Of a stretch of 64,000 nt of DNA, positions 1 through 8,790 are shown one piece after another. The translations under genes and the position numbers were made by a program. The notes beneath the pieces were generated by a model that saw only the letters and a program-made list of their open reading frames with translations, was not told the origin of the DNA and made no database searches. The stretch comes from Thiohalophilus sp. (lineage in GTDB: Bacteria > Pseudomonadota > Gammaproteobacteria > UBA6429 > Thiohalophilaceae): contig NZ_JAXHMV010000008.1 of the NCBI RefSeq assembly GCF_034521165.1, positions 1 through 64,000 of the forward strand, written 5' to 3'. The stretch's first letter is position 1. Every line of letters begins with the position of its first letter.

Positions 1-218
1 GAGGCAAGAATATTAGCAAGTTCTGTTTTATTATAAATAACAATGACTTGCATTGTTTTTATGGGCTCAGGTTCAAGTTTTCGAATATTTTCATAAATGT
101 GTCATGCACTTAGCCAACTGTGTATAACTCCTCTTGGGGTAAACCCTGAGAGGCTTCGCCGATCCCCTGAACCGCCCCCCGGTTGCGGCCAGGATCGCCA
201 CCCGGACTCCGCTGCCCC
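1..218. other. Upstream region, no gene seen
   Basis: AT-rich leader before the TRAP transporter genes. No reading frame with a recognisable product and no clear hairpin or operator was seen. It probably holds the dctQM promoter, but I could not assign -35/-10 boxes with confidence. Confidence 0.4.
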
Positions 219-758
219 ATGGACAAACTGAGCCAGTTTCTCGAGCGTCTGAGCGAATACAGCGGGCGCGCCATTGCCTGGCTGACCGGCGCGATGGTCT
301 GCATCACATTTCTCGTGGTGGTATTGCGCTACGGGTTCGACCTGGGCTGGATCGGCCTGCAGGAAGTGATCACTTACCTGCATGCCACGGTCTTTATGCT
401 CGGGGCCGCCTATACCCTGCGCCATGAAGGGCATGTGCGAGTGGACATTTTCTACCAGCGCTTTGGCCCGCGTGGCAAGGCGTGGGTGAACCTGCTGGGC
501 ACCCTGTTGCTGCTGTGGCCCATGTGCCTGTTTATCCTGCTTGTCAGCTGGGATTATGTGGCCGTCAGCTGGGAACTGCTGGAGACCTCCAACGAGCCGG
601 GCGGCCTGCCCTTCGTCTATCTGCTCAAGAGCCTGCTGATCCTGATGCCCCTGCTGCTGATGCTGCAGGGGCTGGCCACCGCCCTGCAGAGCTGGCAGGT
701 GCTGCGCGGGCAGCGGCGTCGCGATAACGACGACGAGCACCAGCAGGAGGTGCTTTGA
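219..758 (+). CDS. dctQ: TRAP transporter small permease (DctQ family)
   Basis: Small membrane subunit of a tripartite ATP-independent periplasmic transporter, which imports organic acids using an ion gradient and a periplasmic binding protein. The roughly 179-residue product has four hydrophobic segments, including the family-like stretch ITYLHATVFMLGAAYTL, and a charged C-terminus. I chose the ATG at 219 over an in-frame TTG at 183 because MDKLSQFLERL is the usual type of N-terminus. The stop codon lies 2 bases before the ATG of the large permease, so the two are translationally coupled. A matching binding protein lies 2.5 kb downstream on the opposite strand. Confidence 0.9.
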   Translation: MDKLSQFLERLSEYSGRAIAWLTGAMVCITFLVVVLRYGFDLGWIGLQEVITYLHATVFMLGAAYTLRHEGHVRVDIFYQRFGPRGKAWVNLLGTLLLLWPMCLFILLVSWDYVAVSWELLETSNEPGGLPFVYLLKSLLILMPLLLMLQGLATALQSWQVLRGQRRRDNDDEHQQEVL

Positions 759-760
759 AC

Positions 761-2149
761 ATGGCCGAACTGATGCCCTTGCTGATGTTTCTGGTCGTCG
801 GGCTGGTCCTGCTCAGCGGTTACCCGGTGGCCTTTTCCCTGGGCGGGACGGCGCTGGCCTTTGCCCTGCTCGGCCACCTGACCGGCACCTTCGACGAAGC
901 CTTTTTGACGGCGGCGCCCAACCGGCTATACGGCATTATGACCAACGGCACCCTGATCGCCGTGCCGCTGTTTGTCTTCATGGGGGTCATGCTGGAGCGC
1001 TCAAAAGTCGCCGATCAGCTGCTGGATACCATGGCCCTGCTGTTCGGCCCCCTGCGCGGCGGGCTGGGAATCTCGGTCATCCTGGTCGGGATGCTGCTGG
1101 CGGCCAGTACCGGCATCGTCGGTGCCACCGTAGTCACCATGGGCCTGCTCTCCTTGCCCACCATGCTCAAACGGGGCTATGACCCGGGCCTGGCCGGCGG
1201 CGCCATCTGTGCCTCGGGCACGCTCGGCCAGATCATTCCCCCCTCGATCATTCTGGTACTGCTGGGGGATGTCCTCTCCTCGGCCTATCAACAGGCCCAG
1301 CTCGACATGGGACTGTTCGCCCCGGAGACGGTCTCGGTCGGGGATCTGTTCGCCGGCGCGCTGATTCCCGGCCTGTTACTGGTGGGACTGTATGTGCTCT
1401 ATATGCTGGGCGTCGCCTGGCTGCAGCCGGCCAAAGTGCCGGCCATGCCGCGCGCTGAACGTCAGCACAGCAAGCGGGAACTCGCCGGCCGGGTGATCAA
1501 GGTATTAATCCCCCCGCTGCTGCTGATCGTAGCGGTGCTCGGCTCCATCATGGCCGGCGCCGCCACACCGACCGAGGCGGCCTCGGTGGGAGCCGTCGGC
1601 GCCATACTGCTGGCGTTGCTACAACGCCAGCTCGATCTCGGCAAACTGCGCGAGGTGATGCGCACCACGGTCCAGGTCACCAGCATGGTATTTCTGATCT
1701 TCATCGGCGCCTCGCTGTTCTCGCTGGTATTCCGCGGTTTTGGCGGTGACGAGGCGGTGCGCGAGATTCTCACCAGCCTGCCCGGCGGCGTGGTCGGTGC
1801 CATGCTGATCGTCATGCTGGTGATGTTTCTGCTCGGGTTCATTCTCGACTTTATCGAAATCACCTTCGTGATCGTGCCGATCGTCGCGCCCATTCTGCTG
1901 ATGATGGGCCTCGACCCCATCTGGCTCGGCGTGATGATCGCCATCAACCTGCAGACCTCGTTTTTGACCCCGCCGTTCGGCTTCGCCCTGTTCTACCTGC
2001 GCGGCGTCGCCTCCCAGGGCATGAGCACCGGCCAGCTCTATCGCGGCGTCGCCCCGTTTATCGCCATCCAGCTGCTGGCCCTCGCGCTGCTGGCCCTGTG
2101 GCCGGGCCTGGCCACCTGGCTGCCCGGCATCATCTACGGCAGCGGCTGA
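761..2149 (+). CDS. dctM: TRAP transporter large permease (DctM family)
   Basis: Large, transport-conducting membrane subunit of the TRAP system; about 462 residues with around 12 hydrophobic segments. Family features include the glycine-rich stretch GAICASGTLGQIIPPSI, GAATPTEAASVGAVGA near the middle, and LQTSFLTPPFGFALFYLRG near the C-terminus. A GGAGG ribosome-binding site at 746-750 is well spaced from the ATG at 761 and too close to an upstream in-frame TTG at 755, which decides the start. With dctQ it forms a two-gene operon. Substrate cannot be told from the permease; the binding protein suggests a carboxylate such as a 2-oxoacid. Confidence 0.93.
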   Translation: MAELMPLLMFLVVGLVLLSGYPVAFSLGGTALAFALLGHLTGTFDEAFLTAAPNRLYGIMTNGTLIAVPLFVFMGVMLERSKVADQLLDTMALLFGPLRGGLGISVILVGMLLAASTGIVGATVVTMGLLSLPTMLKRGYDPGLAGGAICASGTLGQIIPPSIILVLLGDVLSSAYQQAQLDMGLFAPETVSVGDLFAGALIPGLLLVGLYVLYMLGVAWLQPAKVPAMPRAERQHSKRELAGRVIKVLIPPLLLIVAVLGSIMAGAATPTEAASVGAVGAILLALLQRQLDLGKLREVMRTTVQVTSMVFLIFIGASLFSLVFRGFGGDEAVREILTSLPGGVVGAMLIVMLVMFLLGFILDFIEITFVIVPIVAPILLMMGLDPIWLGVMIAINLQTSFLTPPFGFALFYLRGVASQGMSTGQLYRGVAPFIAIQLLALALLALWPGLATWLPGIIYGSG

Positions 2150-2192
2150 TTAAAATCTTCACCACCAAGGCACAAAGACACCAAGAAAAAAC

Positions 2193-3601
2193 GGCTCTTC
2201 AGGAAAATTCATGGGTAAAAATATGGAGGAATAACGCTCCAAGAGTAGCAAAATACAGACTTGGTTAGGAATGGTGCACCCTGTGCCCCCAATTCTGAGA
2301 AGATGGAAGTGCGACCAACCATCATTCAAAGAAAAGGAGCCAGGATGCAGCTCAAGACTATCCTGAATCGGGCGCAAAAATTCAAATCTTTTGTGTATGG
2401 TGCCGTCCATTGGGTAGAGGCGGCGGAACCGACGATTGAGGTGGAAATCCATCCGCGCGGCAACAGTCGGGCGATTTGCTCGGGATGTGGCCGGCGCCGG
2501 CCCGGCTACGACACCCTGCCGGGACGCCGTTTCGAGTTCATCCCGATGTGGGGCATTAAGGTGTTTTTCCGCTATGCGCCGCGCCGGGTGGATTGCCCAA
2601 CGTGTGGCGTTCGGGTGGAGCGGATGCCCTGGTCGGCGGGGAAACACCGCCTGACCGAGACCTACGCCTGGTTTCTCGCCGGCTGGGCTAAGCGGTTGAG
2701 CTGGAAAGAGGTCGCCGAGGTGTTTCGTACCAGTTGGGACCATGTTTTCCACTCGGTGGAGATGGCGGTCACGTGGGGCCGCCAGCACCAGGACCTGTCG
2801 GGGGTCGAGGCGATTGGCATTGATGAGATCCAGTGGCAACGGGGCCACAAGTACCTGACGCTGGTCTACCAGATCGACGCGTCTTGCAAACGGTTGCTGT
2901 GGGTCGGCAACAAGCGGAAAGTCAAAACCCTGCTGGGGTTCTTTCGCTGGTTTGGTCAGGAGCGGACAGTACGGCTGCGCTATATTTGCAGCGACATGTG
3001 GAAGCCCTACTTGAAGGTGATCGCGAAAAAGGCCGGGCATGCGCTTCACATTCTGGACCGCTTCCACATCATGGCGCACCTGAGCAAGGCGATTGACGAA
3101 GTGCGCGCCGGGGAAGTGAAGGCGCTGAGGGATAAGGGGTATGAACCGGTGCTGACCAAGAGCCGCTGGCTGCTGCTGAAGCGACCAGAAAATCTGACGG
3201 ACAAACAGCAGAGTACGCTGGCCGAACTCCTGCAGTACAATTTGAAGTCGATCAGGAGCTATCTGCTCAAAGAAGATTTTCAACTGTTCTGGTCGTATAA
3301 GTCGCCCTATTGGGCAGGCAAGTTTCTGGATAAGTGGTGTACGAAAACGATGCGTTCCAAGATTGAACCGATGAAGAAGGTCGCCCGCATGCTGAGGAAG
3401 CATCAGCCGCTGCTGCTGAACTGGTTTCGGGCAAAAAAGCAGTTCTCCAGCGGCATTGTTGAGGGCTTCAACAACAAAGCGAAACTGACTACCAGAAAAG
3501 CGTATGGATTTAAGACCTTTCATGCGGCTGAAATCGCTTTATATCATGCACTTGGGGCGTTACCTGTGCCAGAAACTGCCCACGAATTTTTCTGACGAGG
3601 C
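2193..3601 (+). mobile_element. Complete ISL3-family insertion sequence, about 1.41 kb
   Basis: Terminal inverted repeats are visible. The left end begins GGCTCTTCAGGAAAATTC and the right end, read inward on the minus strand, begins GCCTCGTCAGAAAAATTC; about 20 of the first 25 bases agree. Both ends are flanked by an identical 8-bp target duplication, GAAAAAAC, at 2185-2192 and 3602-3609. Eight-base duplications are known for ISL3 elements. The perfect duplication and uninterrupted transposase suggest a recent insertion. It lies between dctQM and msrB, inside a palindromic intergenic repeat. Confidence 0.88.
2345..3595 (+). CDS. ISL3-family transposase
   Basis: DDE transposase of about 416 residues from the ATG at 2345; an upstream in-frame start at 2261 would add 28 residues with no family likeness. 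The N-terminal part has a zinc-finger pattern CSGCGRRRPGY followed by CPTCGVRVERMPW. The catalytic core shows the family stretches GIDEIQW, CSDMWKPY and IVEGFNNKAK, which carry the expected acidic residues. It occupies most of the element between the inverted repeats and appears intact. A different, truncated ISL3-type N-terminus occurs at 40585-40896 and is not a copy of this one. Confidence 0.92.
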   Translation: MQLKTILNRAQKFKSFVYGAVHWVEAAEPTIEVEIHPRGNSRAICSGCGRRRPGYDTLPGRRFEFIPMWGIKVFFRYAPRRVDCPTCGVRVERMPWSAGKHRLTETYAWFLAGWAKRLSWKEVAEVFRTSWDHVFHSVEMAVTWGRQHQDLSGVEAIGIDEIQWQRGHKYLTLVYQIDASCKRLLWVGNKRKVKTLLGFFRWFGQERTVRLRYICSDMWKPYLKVIAKKAGHALHILDRFHIMAHLSKAIDEVRAGEVKALRDKGYEPVLTKSRWLLLKRPENLTDKQQSTLAELLQYNLKSIRSYLLKEDFQLFWSYKSPYWAGKFLDKWCTKTMRSKIEPMKKVARMLRKHQPLLLNWFRAKKQFSSGIVEGFNNKAKLTTRKAYGFKTFHAAEIALYHALGALPVPETAHEFF

Positions 3602-3660
3602 GAAAAAACTTTGTGTCCTGGCGTACCGGTGGTGAATTAACCTGCACGGCTATGAATACC

Positions 3661-3900
3661 TCCTCGTCACTCGTCCCTCGGCCCTCTCCGCCGGGCTTGC
3701 GATTCTGTATAGAGAAGCCTGTTGCCTATGAGCTGGTTAACCCTGTAAAAAAGGACGCATGGCGGAGAAGTCGCGTAGGTCACATTGGCGATAGCCTATG
3801 TGACACTACCTTGAACCGAGGTAAGGCTTGATCTAAATCTTCACCACGAAGACACCAAGGAAAACTTTATATCTTGGTGCCTTGGCGTCTTGGTGGTGAA
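3661..3900. repeat. Cluster of dispersed intergenic repeats
   Basis: The roughly 350-base gap between the IS and msrB is made of repeats rather than genes. At 3661-3686 is a CTCGTCACTCGTCCCTCG copy. At 3770-3808 is a hairpin with arms GTCACAT and ATGTGAC around GGCGATAGCC, shared with copies near 20663 and 23371. At 3840-3900 is a full palindrome with arms beginning TTCACCACGAAGACACC. A 72-codon open frame crossing this stretch has no protein-like features and is not called. Confidence 0.7.
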
Positions 3901-3954
3901 TAACCTTGCATAACATCTCTTGTTCTTGAGCCTATCTACGGGTAAAACAGGGCT

Positions 3955-4356
3955 ATGGCAGATAAAATCAAAAAGTCGGATGCAGAGTGGCGGGAACTGC
4001 TGACCGAGGAGCAGTTCCAGGTGACCCGGCGGCACGGTACCGAGCGGCCGTTCAGCGGGGAGTATTGCGACAGCAAGGCCCCGGGGACCTATGTCTGTGT
4101 CTGCTGCGGACAACCGCTGTTTCATTCCAAAGAAAAATTCGACTCGGGCAGCGGCTGGCCCAGTTACTGGCAGCCGATCAGCGACGAAGCCATCGAGACC
4201 ACCGAGGACACCAGCCACGGCATGCGCCGCACCGAAGTGCATTGCAGCCGCTGCGATGCCCACCTCGGCCACGTCTTCCCCGACGGCCCACCCCCCACCG
4301 GCCTGCGCTACTGCATCAACTCTCTGGCCCTTCGGGCCGTGCCGAGTGACGAGTAA
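3955..4356 (+). CDS. msrB: Peptide-methionine (R)-S-oxide reductase
   Basis: Reduces the R form of methionine sulfoxide in oxidised proteins, using thioredoxin as electron donor. The 133-residue protein has the MsrB signature: zinc-binding cysteine pairs CVCC and CSRC, the core SGSGWPSYWQPI, and the catalytic cysteine in RYCINS near the C-terminus. Length is normal for a single-domain cytoplasmic MsrB. The last codons (PSDE, stop TAA) fall inside a dispersed CGAGGGACGAGG-type repeat, so the repeat provides the stop codon. It stands alone, between repeats and next to an insertion sequence. Confidence 0.95.
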   Translation: MADKIKKSDAEWRELLTEEQFQVTRRHGTERPFSGEYCDSKAPGTYVCVCCGQPLFHSKEKFDSGSGWPSYWQPISDEAIETTEDTSHGMRRTEVHCSRCDAHLGHVFPDGPPPTGLRYCINSLALRAVPSDE

Positions 4357-4612
4357 CGAGGGACGAGGTTTAATTTATCCCCTTCCCCTGGCCCCCTCGG
4401 CTCGGACATCTCCTGCTTCGCTCTACCGAATCCATCCTAAGGACTCGTCTATAAGGGAGGGGGAACAAAATCTTTGCGACTAACAAGATCATTCCCTCCC
4501 CTTCAAGGGGAGGGTAAGGGAGGGGTGATACGAATCAGCTCACACAAAATCGCCTCGTTCCTAGTCCCTCGTACCTCGTCCCTGCCCGAAGGGCCTGCGT
4601 CTCTGCGGTAAA
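4342..4612. repeat. Repeat-filled gap between msrB and dctP
   Basis: No gene is seen here. At 4342-4368 a CGAGTGACGAGTAACGAGG copy overlaps the msrB stop. Near 4494-4520 a hairpin CCCTCCCCTT-CAA-GGGGAGGG could act as a bidirectional transcription stop between these convergent genes. At 4557-4612 a CTCGTCCCTGCCCGAAGG segment runs into TGCGTCTCTGCGGT; nearly the same composite recurs at 23478-23517. Confidence 0.65.
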
Positions 4613-4622
4613 CAGGCTTTTT

Positions 4623-5705
4623 TTACATCTCCCGGGCGGCCATGTAGGTCTGTTCGGAGATGCGGTGCCACTCCATCGCCTGATCTCGGAATTTTTTGAA
4701 CGACTCATAGACTTTCTTGCTCATCTTGTCCTTTTCGGCCACTTCGGCGACGACTTCGTCGGACAGGTTACGCAGTTTTTTCAGGACATCGTCCGGATAG
4801 CGGCGCAGATCGACGTTGTGTTTTTCCACCAGGGTCTTGAGCGCCTGGTTGTTGCGCGCGGTGTATTCGGCCAGCATGTCCTGGTTGACCACCTTGCAGG
4901 CATTACGCACGATGCTTTGCAGATCCTTCGGCAGTTCTTCGAAGGCTTCCTTGTTGATCATGGCCTCCAGCGTGGTGCCCGGTTCGTGCCAGCCGGGGTA
5001 GTAATAGTATTTGGCGATCTTGTACAGACCGAAGGCGAGATCGTTGTAGGGCCCGACCCATTCGGTCGCGTCGATGTTGCCCGACTGCAGCGAGGTATAC
5101 AGCTCGCCGCCGGGCAGGTTGACCGGGGTACCGCCGGCACGTTTGAGAACTTCGCCACCGAGACCGGGGATACGCATTTTCAGTCCCTTGAGATCGGCCA
5201 GGGAATTGATCTCCTTGTTGAACCAGCCACCCATCTGCACCCCGGTGTTACCGGCCGCGGCCGGCACCAGGTTGAACGGGGCATAGACGTCTTCCCACAA
5301 TTCCATGCCGCCGCCGTAATAGAGCCAGCCGTTCATTTCCTGGGCCGTCAGTCCGAATGGCACTGCGGAGAAAAACTGGGCGGCCTCGCTCTTGCCTTTC
5401 CAGTAATAGGCGGCGCCGTGGCCCATCTGCGCGGTCCCGCGTGACACCGCATCGAACACTTCCAGCGCCGGGACCAGTTCCCCGGCGCCATAGACCTTGA
5501 CCTCGATCCGGCCCCCGCTGAGTTCATTGATCAGGGCCGCCAGATTGTTGGCCCCGGTGCCCAGACCGGGAAAATTTTTCGGCCAGGTGGTGACCATTTT
5601 CCACTGGTATTTCGGTTTGGCCACCGCCGCGCCGGTACCGGTCACCAGGCCGCCGGCCAGCAATGAGCCGGCACCGGCGGATTTGATAAAGTCACGTCGT
5701 TTCAT
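4623..5705 (-). CDS. dctP: TRAP transporter substrate-binding protein (DctP/TakP-like)
   Basis: Periplasmic solute-binding protein of 360 residues. The N-terminus has a twin-arginine signal (MKRRDFIKSAG, ending near residue 29), so it is probably exported folded by Tat. The body carries family features such as WPKNFPGLGTGANNLA, GELYTSLQSGNIDATEWVGP and YYYPGWHEPGT. These resemble the TakP-type group that binds 2-oxoacids or similar carboxylates; that substrate is inferred. It lies convergent to dctQM, separated by an IS and msrB, whereas P, Q and M genes usually sit together. No other TRAP permease is in the window, so it most likely serves dctQM. Confidence 0.9.
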   Translation of the reverse strand: MKRRDFIKSAGAGSLLAGGLVTGTGAAVAKPKYQWKMVTTWPKNFPGLGTGANNLAALINELSGGRIEVKVYGAGELVPALEVFDAVSRGTAQMGHGAAYYWKGKSEAAQFFSAVPFGLTAQEMNGWLYYGGGMELWEDVYAPFNLVPAAAGNTGVQMGGWFNKEINSLADLKGLKMRIPGLGGEVLKRAGGTPVNLPGGELYTSLQSGNIDATEWVGPYNDLAFGLYKIAKYYYYPGWHEPGTTLEAMINKEAFEELPKDLQSIVRNACKVVNQDMLAEYTARNNQALKTLVEKHNVDLRRYPDDVLKKLRNLSDEVVAEVAEKDKMSKKVYESFKKFRDQAMEWHRISEQTYMAAREM

Positions 5706-5909
5706 GGCTCCGTCCCCGTTGTTATTGATTCGATACGATTTTTTCTTTGCGAAATCGTCACTTCGTCAACACCCTTGACGCAGATTGTGAACAAACCCGG
5801 CTAACTTGACCCGGGATTTGCCACTGGTATCACGGATTTTATTCTGTCACTATTGAGCGGATTGGTCAGACTGCTGTTCCGGCAAAAACTAAACAATAAT
5901 GCGGGTGCC

Positions 5910-8780
5910 ATGGAAGAACAAGCTCTGAGGCGAATCCACCGGCGGCTTGTGCTTGTCATCACCGCCAGTTTCGTCCTCACTCCGATCATCGGCTATTCGA
6001 CGGCCTGGTTTTTTACCATGATCAGGGCGGAACAGCTCGCCTCCCTGGAAGCCGCCCTGTTACTGAGCCTGATTACCCTGGCGCTGCCGACCGCCGTCTG
6101 TTTTTATTTCAAACGCTATTTTAAACCGCTGCGGGAGTGGCAAACCAGCCAGCGGGGTTACTCCCTCCTGCCGGAACAGCTGGATCAGCGGCTGAAAAAT
6201 TTCAGTGACAACTACTGGCTGTTTTTTCTGCTCTATGCGCTGCTCGCGCCCACCCTGCAACACTGGCTGGGTCTCTATCCGGCCGAACACTCCGCCTTTG
6301 CCAGTCTCACTCAGTTTATTCTGTTACAACTGGTGATCGCCGTGCTGGTCGGCATGCCCGGTTATCTTTATACACTGGCGTTAATCGGCCGGCTGGTCGA
6401 GCACAACGGCTTTCGCCAGGTACATGTCAGCATGCAGGCCAAGATGCTGCTGATCGGAGGCTATGTACCGCTGCTCACCGGCACCATCCTGCTGAAATAT
6501 TACTGGTGGCGGACCCAGTACATGACCGGCGAAATCATACTGATCTGGGCCGTACTCGGGCTGTTTGCCTTTACCGTCACCATTTTATCCATCCGCAGTC
6601 TCAAGCAATCCCTGCAGCCGGTGCAGGAGCTGATCAGCGGCAGCGGCGCCACCAATTACGAGGACATGGCCAAACGCCTGCGGCCGCGCTCGACGGACGA
6701 AACCGGCTATCTGATTCAGATGCTGGGCCGATTGTTCCGCCGCCTCGGCGATCAGGAAAGCCATGTGCATGCGATTGTCGATCACGCGGCCGAAGGCATC
6801 ATCGTGGTCAACGACCAGCATTCGATCGAGACCTTTAACCCGGCCGCGGAAAAACTGTTCGGGTTTACCTCCCAGGAGATTCGCGGCAAATCGCTGGACT
6901 GGTTGCTGCCCGACTTTATCCTGCCGCGCGACGAGACTTCTCTGCCACGGGAGGAGATCGAAGTCGAAGGACGGCATCGCACCGGTTATGCCATTCCCAT
7001 GTCGATGTGCATCAGCCTGATGCATAACGACGACCGGATCTATTTTACCTGCCTGCTGGCGGATATCTCGGCGCGCAAGGCGACCGAGCAAATGCTGCTG
7101 GATGCCGAAGCCCGTTACCGCAACCTGGTCGAAACCGCCCATGATCTGGTCTGGAGCATGGATCGTGACGGCCGCTGGACTTACCTGAATGACGCGGTGA
7201 GCCGGATTTATGGCTATCAGGCCGAGGAGATGCTGTTCCAGCACTTCACCGAGTTTCAGTCGCCCGAATCGATTCGCCATGATCAGGCCGCCATAGACCG
7301 GGTACTGCAAGGTCATGAGCTGCTGGAGTATGAAACCATTCATCTGGACAAGGATGGACAGCGGCGTTACATCAGTTTCAATGCCAAACCCCAGCATAAT
7401 GAAAACGGCGAGATCGTCAGTATTATGGGTACGGCACGGGATATCTCGGCACAAAAAGCCTTCGAGCGCGAGCTGACCTACCAGGCCCAGCATGACACCC
7501 TGACCGGGCTTTATAATCGCAATTATTTCCAGCGTGAACTCGAACGTACGCTCAGCCGGATTCACCGCCGCGGCAACAGCTGTGCGCTGCTGTATCTGGA
7601 TCTGGATCAGTTCAAGTATGTCAACGACACACTCGGCCACGCCGCCGGCGATCGATTGTTGCTCGAATGCAGCGGGCTGCTGCAGGGACATACCCGCGAT
7701 GCGGATCTGCTGGCCCGCTTCGGTGGGGATGAATTTACCGTCCTGCTGGATGATGTCGAACAACCGGCTGCCATGCAGGTCGCCGAGAGCATTCGCCTGC
7801 TGTTTGAAAACTACCGCTTCATTGATGGCGGCAAAACGTTCAATGTCACCTGCAGCATCGGTGTCGCCATGCTCAACAAACAGACCAAAACAGGGGACGA
7901 GGTGCTCTCGCATGCGGACCTGGCCTGTAACATCGCCAAGTCCCAGGGACGTAACTGTCTGCATCTGTACGATCCCGGTGACAAGCAGCGCGACGGCATG
8001 GCCGAGGATATGGGCTGGGCCAGCCGGGTCCGGGATGCGTTCGAGAATGACCACTTCAAACTGGTGTTTCAACCTATTGTTAATATCGACAGTGGCCTGA
8101 GCGAAGATTACGAAGTGCTGCTGCGCATGTCACTGGATAATGATGATGTCATCCTGCCGGGCGGCTTTTTGCCGGCTGCCGAGCGTTTCGGCCTGATCAA
8201 CCATGTGGATCGCTGGACCGTACGCAGCGCCATGCAATATCTGGCTGAACTGCATAAGGACAATGACCAGATTCGTTTCGCCATCAACCTTTCCGGTCGT
8301 GCCTTCGAGGATCGCGAGCTGTTGCCCCTGATTAACAGCCTGTTGCAGGAGACCCGTCTCAGTCCCGCCACTCTGACCTTTGAAATTACCGAGTCGGCGG
8401 CGATTTCCAACCTGGCCGAGGCCACCCGCTTTATCTATCAGCTCAAGGATATCGGCTGTCAGTTTGCCCTGGATGATTTTGGCACCGGCTTCTCGTCATT
8501 TGCCTATCTCAAGCATTTGCCCGTGGACAAGCTCAAGATCGACGGCTCCTTCGTCAAGGGCCTGGCCAGCTCAGAAGTCGATCAGGCGATGGTGCGTTCC
8601 ATGAACCAGATCGCCCATGCGCTCGGCAAACAGACCATTGCCGAATTTGTGGAAAACAAGAAAACGCTCGGCTTGCTAAAGGAGTTCGGGGTTGACTTCG
8701 CCCAGGGCCATTATCTGGGCAAACCCTCCAGCGATATAGCGGAACACCGCTCGCATGCAGACTCAGTGAAGAACGCCTGA
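5910..8780 (+). CDS. Membrane PAS-GGDEF-EAL cyclic-di-GMP protein
   Basis: About 956 residues from the ATG at 5910; an in-frame TTG lies at 5853. Order: an N-terminal membrane region with several hydrophobic helices, two PAS domains (near IVDHAAEGIIVVND and LVETAHDLVWSMD), a GGDEF domain near residue 604 and an EAL domain near residue 734. The cyclase site RFGGDEF is intact, with an inhibitory-site RDAD five residues upstream. The phosphodiesterase motif reads EVLLR instead of EALLR, but the metal and catalytic residues in NLSG, EITES, LDDFGTGFSS, KLKID and AQGHYLG are kept. Both activities are possible; which dominates cannot be told. It is divergent from dctP. Confidence 0.92.
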   Translation: MEEQALRRIHRRLVLVITASFVLTPIIGYSTAWFFTMIRAEQLASLEAALLLSLITLALPTAVCFYFKRYFKPLREWQTSQRGYSLLPEQLDQRLKNFSDNYWLFFLLYALLAPTLQHWLGLYPAEHSAFASLTQFILLQLVIAVLVGMPGYLYTLALIGRLVEHNGFRQVHVSMQAKMLLIGGYVPLLTGTILLKYYWWRTQYMTGEIILIWAVLGLFAFTVTILSIRSLKQSLQPVQELISGSGATNYEDMAKRLRPRSTDETGYLIQMLGRLFRRLGDQESHVHAIVDHAAEGIIVVNDQHSIETFNPAAEKLFGFTSQEIRGKSLDWLLPDFILPRDETSLPREEIEVEGRHRTGYAIPMSMCISLMHNDDRIYFTCLLADISARKATEQMLLDAEARYRNLVETAHDLVWSMDRDGRWTYLNDAVSRIYGYQAEEMLFQHFTEFQSPESIRHDQAAIDRVLQGHELLEYETIHLDKDGQRRYISFNAKPQHNENGEIVSIMGTARDISAQKAFERELTYQAQHDTLTGLYNRNYFQRELERTLSRIHRRGNSCALLYLDLDQFKYVNDTLGHAAGDRLLLECSGLLQGHTRDADLLARFGGDEFTVLLDDVEQPAAMQVAESIRLLFENYRFIDGGKTFNVTCSIGVAMLNKQTKTGDEVLSHADLACNIAKSQGRNCLHLYDPGDKQRDGMAEDMGWASRVRDAFENDHFKLVFQPIVNIDSGLSEDYEVLLRMSLDNDDVILPGGFLPAAERFGLINHVDRWTVRSAMQYLAELHKDNDQIRFAINLSGRAFEDRELLPLINSLLQETRLSPATLTFEITESAAISNLAEATRFIYQLKDIGCQFALDDFGTGFSSFAYLKHLPVDKLKIDGSFVKGLASSEVDQAMVRSMNQIAHALGKQTIAEFVENKKTLGLLKEFGVDFAQGHYLGKPSSDIAEHRSHADSVKNA

Positions 8781-8790
8781 GCAATCACCA

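Larger units (their letters stand above)
2158..3636. repeat. Palindromic repeat split by an insertion sequence
   Basis: The left arm at 2158-2184 begins TTCACCACCAAGGCAC; the right arm at 3610-3636 ends GCGTACCGGTGGTGAA. Removing the insertion sequence and one copy of its 8-bp duplication restores a palindrome of about 62 bp. It closely resembles the intact copy at 3840-3900, which begins TTCACCACGAAGACACC and ends TCTTGGTGGTGAA. The element is therefore one member of a dispersed palindrome family, with the IS inserted in its loop. Confidence 0.8.

Noticed and set aside
2159..3523. 454-codon open frame opposite the ISL3 transposase
   Set aside because: Antisense shadow; the plus-strand frame has all transposase motifs.
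3613..3831. 72-codon open frame after the insertion sequence
   Set aside because: It runs through three dispersed repeat families and has no protein-like pattern or ribosome-binding site.
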